Assembly: GCF_001417775.1 (NCBI RefSeq)
Contig: NZ_BBZJ01000028.1
Coordinates: 62,001-126,000, forward strand
DNA from: Streptomyces sp. TP-A0356
Lineage (GTDB): Bacteria > Actinomycetota > Actinomycetes > Streptomycetales > Streptomycetaceae
Length of the DNA stretch: 64,000 bases
Direction of reading: 5' to 3'
Of the stretch, positions 58,448 through 64,000 are shown piece by piece. The number at the start of each line of letters is the position of its first letter. The first letter of the stretch is position 1. The notes under the pieces were generated by a model, which was not told the DNA's origin, ran no database searches, and was given only the letters and a program-made list of their open reading frames with translations. The translations under genes and the position numbers were made by a program.

Positions 58448-61252
58448 GTGAGCAACCGCAAGCAACCGCCCGAGCAGCTCGGCGCCGGCGCGACGGGCGC
58501 CGAGCGGACCGGCGCGGACCCGGCAGCCACCGAGCCGGTCGGCGTGAATCCGACGGCCGCCGATCCGGACTCCGCGGACCCGGCAGCCGCCGACCCGGAC
58601 TCCATGGACCCGACGGCCCCCGATCCGGGCTCCATGCATCCGACGGCCCCCGACCCGGACCCCATGGACCCGACGGCCCCCGACCCGGATCCCATGGACC
58701 CGACGGCCCCCGACCCGGGCTCCATGCACCCGGCGGCCCCCGACCCGGGCTCCATGCACCCGGCGGCCCCCGACCCGGGCTCCATGCACCCGACGGCCCC
58801 CGACCCGGGCTCCATGCACCCGACGGCCCCCGATCCCGGCTCCGTGGACCCGGCGGGCGCCGAGGTCGCCGGTGGTGCGGCGCATCCGACGGCGTCTCGT
58901 GTCGGCAGGCTGGCGGCGACCGTGGAGCGGCTGCGCCGCGAGGTGCGGGCGGCCCAGGCCGAGGCGGACGGGCGCGCCCTGATCGAACTCGCCAAGGGCA
59001 TCCTGGTCGAGCGGCTGAGGTGTGGGCCGGCACAGGCGGCCCGGCAGCTCGCCGAGCTGACCGAGCAGGCAGGCGCGACACCGCTCGAATTCGCCGTCGA
59101 GGTGATCAACCAGGCCTCGCGTGACCGGCTCTCGGAGGTGACCACCGCCTTCCTGAACCTCGCGGTGGCTCCCGACGAGAAGGAGGACTCCCCCTCGCCG
59201 GCCGGTCCGCCCGACCGCCACTCCTGCGCCGTACGGCTGCGGGCCGCCGAGAGCGGAGCGCTCGCCGCCGACGACACACAGGCCGTCGCCGACTCCCTGC
59301 TGGAGCACGCGCTGACCCCGCTCGGCGCGGTCGCCGTGGCCATCTGGGCCGCGGGATCCGACGGCTCCCTCACGCTGGCGGGCAGTGCCGGGTTCTCGTC
59401 GGCGGAGGCCGGACGCTGGCGGTACGTCCCCCCGGGCGTGGCGACCGTGGCGCGCCGCGGTCTCGCCGAACGCGCGGGGCAATGGATCGGCTCCCTGTCC
59501 GAGACCGGTCTGCCCACCATCGGCCAGCACCACCACCCGGACGGCGGCAGGGTCGCCCTGCCGGCCGGTACCGGCGGGCGCATCCACGGAGTTCTGGAGA
59601 TCGCCTGGCCGACGCCGCTGGATCCGCAGCCGCCACAGATCGTCCGCCAGGTCGAGGCCCTGGCCGAGCTGTGCGCCCACACACTGGAGACCGACGCGCT
59701 CCTGCGCCCCGACGGTGACCATCGGCCCCGGGTCCTTCCGGACGTCGCGGAGCTGATGGACCTGGCCGACGGGCTGCACGACCCGGCCCTGGTGCTCGTA
59801 CCGCACCTGGACGGCAACGGCGACCTGGTCGACTTCCGCATCCACCACGTCAACAGCCGCTTCCTCGACCCGGCCGGCCGGCCGCGAGGCGTCGTCAACG
59901 GCTCCCTGCTGCTGGAGGCGTACCCGATGGCCGCCGCCGAGAGCGAGCTGTTCGACCGGATAGAGCGCGTCTACGCCACGGGCGAACCCTTCCGTGCCCA
60001 CCGTATGAGGCTCACCGCCCTGGTGGACGACGTACCACTGGCCGCGGTGGCCGACATCAACGTCAGCAGGCACGCCAACAGCCTGCTGCTCATCTGGCGC
60101 ATCGAGGACGAGACGGCCCGCCTCGCCAGCCTGCTGCAGCACGCCCAGCGCCTCGGCCGCATCGGCGGCTTCGAGGAGAACCTGCTCACCGGCGAGATCA
60201 CCTGGAACGGCCAGCTGTTCAGCCTCTACGGCAAGCCGCCGTCGAGCACCCCGGTACCGCTGGAGGAGCTGCCCGCCCACGCCCACCCGGACGACGCCGT
60301 CGCCATCGGCAGGTTCCTGCGCACCCTGCTCCACCACCGGCGGCCCGCGTCCACGGCCTTCCGGCTGCAGCGCCCCGACGGGGTGACCCGTCACATCCGC
60401 GTGGCGGCCGAACCCGTGCTCGACGCCGGTGGCCGGCTGTTCGTCGTACGCGGCGCCTACCAGGACATCTCCGCCCAGCACTGGACGGAGGTCGCGCTCG
60501 CCGCCACCCGTGACCAGCTGGCCCACACCGAGCAGCAGGCCACCGAACGCAACCGGCTCACCCTCCAGCTGCAGCACGCCATCATGCCCCCGGCGCAGGC
60601 CCCGTTGGAGGCTCCCGGCCTGCAGGTGGCGGTGCGCTACCGGCCCGCGGAGACCGAACAGCTGGTCGGCGGCGACTGGTACGACGCGGTCGTCCTGCCG
60701 TCCCGGCTGGTACTGCTGTGCGTGGGCGACGTCGCGGGGCACGGTATCGAGGCGGCCACCAGCATGGTCGTCCTGCGCAACGCGCTGCGGGGACTCGCCG
60801 TGACGGGCGCGGGGCCCGGCCAGTTGCTGTCGTGGCTCAACATGGTGGCGCACCATCTGACCGGCTCCGTCACCGCCACCGCGGTCTGCGGCCTGTACGA
60901 CCCGCGCCACCACACCCTGCGCTGGGCGAGGGCGGGCCATCTGCCGCCCGTCCTGGTGCGGGGCGACGAGGCCGCGCCGCTGCCCCTGGCCAAGGGGATG
61001 CTGCTGGGCGCCGTGCCCGAGGCGACGTACGAGGAGCACGAGCTCCAACTCGCCGTGGACGACACGCTGCTGATGTACACGGACGGCCTGATCGAGCGCC
61101 GTGACCGTTCCCTGGAGGAGTCCCTCGCCCATCTGCTGACCACCGCGCGCACGGTGCCTCCGACCCTGGACCAGCAGTTGGACCGGCTGCTCACCTACAG
61201 CAGGTCGGACACGGACGACGACACCTGCATCGTCGGCATCCGTGTCGCCTAG
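58448..61252 (+). CDS. ANTAR-GAF-PAS-SpoIIE protein phosphatase
   Basis: 934 residues from the GTG at 58448 (GAGGAA upstream). An acidic linker made of ten 10-residue repeats (DPTAPDPGSM type, residues ~34-133) opens the protein. An ANTAR-like helical region follows (ADGRALIELAKGILVERL; ARQLAELTEQAG), then GAF-like (~270-420), a PAS-like segment, and a PAS/PAC (HAQRLGRIGGFEENLLTGEI). The C-terminal PP2C/SpoIIE domain keeps its metal residues: VGGDWYDAV, CVGDVAGHGIEAA, ARAGHLPPVLV, MYTDGLIERR and DDDTCIVGIRV. It is thus an active-looking serine phosphatase, normally acting on anti-anti-sigma proteins. It follows the hybrid kinase by 97 nt. Confidence 0.92.
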   Translation: MSNRKQPPEQLGAGATGAERTGADPAATEPVGVNPTAADPDSADPAAADPDSMDPTAPDPGSMHPTAPDPDPMDPTAPDPDPMDPTAPDPGSMHPAAPDPGSMHPAAPDPGSMHPTAPDPGSMHPTAPDPGSVDPAGAEVAGGAAHPTASRVGRLAATVERLRREVRAAQAEADGRALIELAKGILVERLRCGPAQAARQLAELTEQAGATPLEFAVEVINQASRDRLSEVTTAFLNLAVAPDEKEDSPSPAGPPDRHSCAVRLRAAESGALAADDTQAVADSLLEHALTPLGAVAVAIWAAGSDGSLTLAGSAGFSSAEAGRWRYVPPGVATVARRGLAERAGQWIGSLSETGLPTIGQHHHPDGGRVALPAGTGGRIHGVLEIAWPTPLDPQPPQIVRQVEALAELCAHTLETDALLRPDGDHRPRVLPDVAELMDLADGLHDPALVLVPHLDGNGDLVDFRIHHVNSRFLDPAGRPRGVVNGSLLLEAYPMAAAESELFDRIERVYATGEPFRAHRMRLTALVDDVPLAAVADINVSRHANSLLLIWRIEDETARLASLLQHAQRLGRIGGFEENLLTGEITWNGQLFSLYGKPPSSTPVPLEELPAHAHPDDAVAIGRFLRTLLHHRRPASTAFRLQRPDGVTRHIRVAAEPVLDAGGRLFVVRGAYQDISAQHWTEVALAATRDQLAHTEQQATERNRLTLQLQHAIMPPAQAPLEAPGLQVAVRYRPAETEQLVGGDWYDAVVLPSRLVLLCVGDVAGHGIEAATSMVVLRNALRGLAVTGAGPGQLLSWLNMVAHHLTGSVTATAVCGLYDPRHHTLRWARAGHLPPVLVRGDEAAPLPLAKGMLLGAVPEATYEEHELQLAVDDTLLMYTDGLIERRDRSLEESLAHLLTTARTVPPTLDQQLDRLLTYSRSDTDDDTCIVGIRVA
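58547..58846 (+). repeat. 30-bp tandem repeats (10 units) in the phosphatase N-terminus
   Basis: Ten 30-bp units encode DPxxPDPxSM/HP-type decapeptides rich in Asp, Pro and Met/His. Central units are nearly identical, so copy number probably varies between strains. Confidence 0.93.
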
Positions 61253-61278
61253 GGCCCTTCCGACGGCCGGGCACCTGC

Positions 61279-61314
61279 CCAGGTACTGGACGTCCTCGGG
61301 CGTCCAGTACCTGG
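61279..61314. terminator. 14-bp hairpin between phosphatase gene and mmuM
   Basis: CCAGGTACTGGACG and its exact complement flank the loop TCCTCGGG. It starts 27 nt past the phosphatase stop and ends 18 nt before the mmuM ATG. It is likely a terminator, but its closeness to a gene without Shine-Dalgarno means an operator role is also possible. Confidence 0.65.
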
Positions 61315-61332
61315 TTCGACTAGCGTCGTGAC

Positions 61333-62271
61333 ATGACCAGCGACACCACTCCCACCCTCGCCGAGGCGCTCGCCGAAGGAACCGTCGTGCTCGACGGCGG
61401 TATGTCGAACCAGCTGGAGGCGGCCGGGCACGACCTGAGCGACGAGCTGTGGTCGGCGCGGCTGCTCGCGGAGCGTCCGGAGGCGATCATCGAGGCGCAC
61501 CTCGCGTACTTCGAGGCGGGCGCCGACGTGGCGATCACGTCCAGCTACCAGGCGACGTTCGAGGGCTTCGCCAAGCGGGGCACGGGTCATGAGCGGGCCG
61601 CGCGGCTCCTGGCCCTGAGCGTCGAGCTGGCCCGTGCGGCGGCGACGCGGGCGCGGGCCAGGGGAGTCACGCGGCCCCTGTGGGTGGCCGCGTCCGTCGG
61701 TCCCTACGGGGCGATGCTCGCGGACGGTTCGGAGTACCGGGGCCGTTACGGCCTCACGGTCGCCGAGCTGGAGGCCTTCCACCGCCCGCGCCTTGAGGTG
61801 CTGGCGGCGGCCGGCCCCGATGTGCTGGCCCTGGAGACGGTGCCCGACGCGGACGAGGCCCAGGCCCTGCTGCGGGCGGTGCGAGGGCTCGGTGTGCCCG
61901 CCTGGCTGTCGTACACGGTCTCCGGTGACCGCACGCGCGCCGGGCAGCCGCTGGAGGAGGCGTTCGCGCCGGCCGCCGACGCGGACGAGGTGATCGCGGT
62001 GGGCGTGAACTGCTGCGCGCCGGAGGATGTGGACGGCGCGGTCGAGGCCGCCGCCCGGGTGACGGGCAAGCCGGTGGTGGTCTACCCGAACAGCGGCGAG
62101 ACCTGGGATGCCCGGGCCCGCGCCTGGGACGGCCGCACCACGTTCACCACGGCCCGGGTGAACGGCTGGCGCGACGCCGGGGCACGGCTGATCGGGGGCT
62201 GCTGCCGAGTGGGTCCGGCGGCGATCGCATCGATCGCCGGCACGCTGGGGGCGCCTGCGGCATCCGTCTGA
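61333..62271 (+). CDS. mmuM: Homocysteine S-methyltransferase
   Basis: A 312-residue zinc enzyme moving a methyl group from S-methylmethionine (or SAM) to homocysteine. VVLDGGMSNQLEAAGHDL opens the barrel, ADVAITSSYQATFEGF follows, and the zinc ligands are Cys in GVNCCAPEDV and the Cys pair in IGGCCRVGP. The length matches MmuM/YagD-type enzymes rather than MetH. The ATG at 61333 has no Shine-Dalgarno (TAGCGTCGTGAC precedes it), so the mRNA may be leaderless. Stand-alone gene between the phosphatase and the esterase. Confidence 0.93.
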   Translation: MTSDTTPTLAEALAEGTVVLDGGMSNQLEAAGHDLSDELWSARLLAERPEAIIEAHLAYFEAGADVAITSSYQATFEGFAKRGTGHERAARLLALSVELARAAATRARARGVTRPLWVAASVGPYGAMLADGSEYRGRYGLTVAELEAFHRPRLEVLAAAGPDVLALETVPDADEAQALLRAVRGLGVPAWLSYTVSGDRTRAGQPLEEAFAPAADADEVIAVGVNCCAPEDVDGAVEAAARVTGKPVVVYPNSGETWDARARAWDGRTTFTTARVNGWRDAGARLIGGCCRVGPAAIASIAGTLGAPAASV

Positions 62272-62381
62272 ACGGTCGGGCCGGTGCACGGGAGCGTCCG
62301 CCCGGGCAGTGTGACCGGAGCCCGGCATCCGCCCGCACACGGGAGCCGATGCTCCGCGGTCCGACGGGGCGCCAGGTGGCT

Positions 62382-63977
62382 TCACCCCGTGTCGGTGCGG
62401 CGGGTGCCTCCGGGGCGCCGCAGGCGTCGTACCGCCGACTGTGACAACGCACCGCGCAGGAGGGAGCCGTTCCCGGCGGCCGGTGCGTGGGCCGGCTCGG
62501 GCGGGACGGACGCGGCCTCCCACAGCGCCATCTCCGTGTCGCGGGGGCCGTGCACCACCGGGTCCCCGTCGCCGCCGAAGACGCGTACCGGATGCGTGGC
62601 GTCCCAGACGGGCCAGCCGGGGTCGCCGTCCACCGCGAAGCGCACCCATGCCGTGTGCATGTCGCGGGCGAGTGCGCGGGGCGCGTCGGGGCCGGCCAGT
62701 TTCGCCGACTCCGGCACTCCGGCGCTGTCGAAGACGAAGCCCAGTTCCAGGGCATGGCAGGCACCGAGGCCGGGAACGCCGGAGCGCCAGGCGAACTCGT
62801 AGACGTACGAGGGCGCTTGGCCCACGCGGGAGTCGGCGAGCCGGTGCAGCGGATACCGGAGCAGGTGGTCCGTGACCATCTGGCCCACCAGGTCGGAGAC
62901 GGGGGCGTCCGGGTGGGCCGTCCGGTAGCCGCGGGGCACTTCGGGGCCGCAGTGGCAGCGTGCCATCGCCCCGGCCAGGGCGACCGCGCCCAGCCTGTCG
63001 ATGCGCTCGACGAGCCCGGTGGGCACGAGCCACAGCCGGTACTCCTCGCTGGTCCACCCCATCAGCAGGGGTACGTCCCGGGCGGCGCCGTCGAGCAGGG
63101 CCTCCAGCGGGTCGAGCGGCACGAGGTCGCCGTCGACGACGATCCCGAACGCGGGCCCGCCGAGGATCGGGCTGGCCCGGCGGCCCACCTCCGCCTGGAT
63201 CTCGGCCAGGAGCGTGCGGTCCACCGCGGCGAACGCGGCCGCCGTCGCCGGCACCTTCAGCCGGGTCGCCATGCGCCGCACCAGGCGCCGCACCCTGTCC
63301 CGTTCCGTGGACTCGGGCGGGCCGCTCTGCAGCACCGCCCGGTGGAACAGCCCCCGGGCGCGCGGACTCGCCAGCAGGGCGCCGATGCTGATCGCCCCCG
63401 CGGACTCACCGAAGACGGTCACCCGGTCCGGGTCGCCCCCGAACGCGGCGATGGCCTCGTGCACCCACTCCAGCGCGGCGAGCTGGTCACGCAGCCCGGG
63501 GTTGGGCGGGGCGTCCGGGAAGAGGCCGTATCCCTCCACGCCCAGGCGGTAGTTGAAGGAGACGAGGAGGACGCCGTCGCGGGCGAAGGAGCTGCCGTCG
63601 TAGACGGGCACGGCGGAGGAGCCGCGGGTCAGGGCACCACCGTGGATCCACACCAGGACCGGGAGCCGGGCGCCGGCACCGAGCTCGGGCGTCCACAGGT
63701 TGAGGTTGAGGCAGTCCTCCCCGCCCACCACCGGGTCGGAGAGATAGCGGGCGAAGGCCTCCGAGTACGGCGGCTTGGGCGGAGTCGGCCCGAAGGCGCC
63801 CGCGTCCCGCACCCCGTCCCAGGGTTCGGGCGGGACGGGCGGGCGGAAGCGGTGCGGGCCGAACGGCGGGGCGGCGAAGGGGATGCCGCGGAAGACGGCG
63901 ACCCCTCGCTCGTAGCGTCCGCGCACGGCTCCGTAGGGGGTGCGGACCACGGGGTCCGACGCGTCGGCGGGTTTCAC
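62382..63977 (-). CDS. Type-B carboxylesterase/lipase
   Basis: 531 residues of the carboxylesterase (cholinesterase-like) family. FRGIPFAAPPFGPHRF and GGEDCLNLNLWTP are family signatures. The oxyanion loop is WIHGGALTRGS. The nucleophile is Ser192 in VFGESAGAISIG, the acid is Glu in GWTSEEYRLW, and the base is His in GACHALELGFVF. There is no signal peptide, so it is cytoplasmic. The start is a GTG at 63977 with GAGGCGAGC upstream; an extension past the right edge cannot be excluded. Broad ester specificity is usual; substrate unknown. Confidence 0.92.
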   Translation of the reverse strand: MKPADASDPVVRTPYGAVRGRYERGVAVFRGIPFAAPPFGPHRFRPPVPPEPWDGVRDAGAFGPTPPKPPYSEAFARYLSDPVVGGEDCLNLNLWTPELGAGARLPVLVWIHGGALTRGSSAVPVYDGSSFARDGVLLVSFNYRLGVEGYGLFPDAPPNPGLRDQLAALEWVHEAIAAFGGDPDRVTVFGESAGAISIGALLASPRARGLFHRAVLQSGPPESTERDRVRRLVRRMATRLKVPATAAAFAAVDRTLLAEIQAEVGRRASPILGGPAFGIVVDGDLVPLDPLEALLDGAARDVPLLMGWTSEEYRLWLVPTGLVERIDRLGAVALAGAMARCHCGPEVPRGYRTAHPDAPVSDLVGQMVTDHLLRYPLHRLADSRVGQAPSYVYEFAWRSGVPGLGACHALELGFVFDSAGVPESAKLAGPDAPRALARDMHTAWVRFAVDGDPGWPVWDATHPVRVFGGDGDPVVHGPRDTEMALWEAASVPPEPAHAPAAGNGSLLRGALSQSAVRRLRRPGGTRRTDTG

Positions 63978-64000
63978 GCTCGCCTCGTCCGCACGGTCCA

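Noticed and set aside
58547-58846. Tandem repeats as a CRISPR array
   Set aside because: The 30-bp units are contiguous, without unique spacers, in frame, and inside a coding sequence.
53932-59898. 1,988-codon open frame on the minus strand
   Set aside because: It is the antisense shadow of the histidine kinase and phosphatase genes. Its product is Asp/Gly/His/Arg/Val-rich without domains, and the plus strand encodes recognisable domains throughout.
58289-61132. 947-codon minus-strand frame with GGRRVHG-type repeats
   Set aside because: Mirror of the SpoIIE phosphatase; the repeats are the complement of the coding 30-bp array.

Overview
The window is high-GC DNA with strong third-position G/C bias, GTG and TTG starts, purine-rich ribosome sites and long antisense shadow reading frames. 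Together with the gene families (LAL and LuxR regulators, DUF2637, FCD-GntR, alditol oxidase, SpoIIE phosphatases with multi-HAMP kinases), this points to a Streptomyces chromosome. The mix of catabolic, regulatory and secreted-enzyme genes, with several decayed genes, fits an arm or arm-proximal region rather than the conserved core; that placement is inference.

Layout. 1-12.1 kb: truncated alpha/beta hydrolase, glyoxylate carboligase (gcl), a cysteine-rich nuclease-fold-like protein, two translationally coupled acyl/acetyl-CoA synthetases with a divergent GAF-LuxR regulator, a large LAL regulator and a secreted trypsin. 12.1-16.4 kb: LysE exporter, AlkZ-like DNA glycosylase homologue, SigB/SigF-type sigma factor, cytochrome P450. 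16.7-25.4 kb: a purine-catabolism unit (three xanthine dehydrogenase subunits, NCS2 permease, XdhC chaperone) divergent from a PucR regulator. With gcl it covers the entry and the glyoxylate end of purine/ureide use. 25.6-31 kb: helical-repeat protein, GntR regulator, a frameshifted FhuF-type siderophore reductase behind an iron-box-like site, DUF2637 membrane protein, RsbW-like ATPase, Asn/Gly-rich secreted protein. 31-38 kb: pyruvate oxidase, PP2C-like pseudophosphatase, TrmB/LuxR-type regulator, SGNH hydrolase, PPOX-fold protein. 38-43 kb: alkylation-damage pair (Ogt and an Ada-AlkA fusion with a damaged glycosylase domain), RsgA, and a membrane protein joining ECF-sigma-like, zinc-finger anti-sigma-like and CBM2 domains. 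43-54 kb: radical SAM protein, alditol oxidase, ROK regulator, beta-galactosidase beside a deleted ABC transporter, TetR regulator, secreted phospholipase D-like protein, decayed GH43 arabinofuranosidase locus. 54-64 kb: a giant multi-HAMP hybrid histidine kinase next to an ANTAR-GAF-PAS-SpoIIE phosphatase, homocysteine methyltransferase, type-B carboxylesterase.

Two themes stand out. First, three loci are visibly decayed (fhuF-like gene, galactoside ABC transporter, GH43 locus), and two enzymes have lost catalytic segments (AlkA domain, PP2C). Second, there are several unusual sensory proteins. The most interesting is the sigma-like/zinc-finger/transmembrane/CBM2 fusion, whose layout suggests a one-protein polysaccharide-sensing switch analogous to the clostridial SigI-RsgI systems. 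No tRNA, rRNA, CRISPR array or intact insertion sequence was seen.
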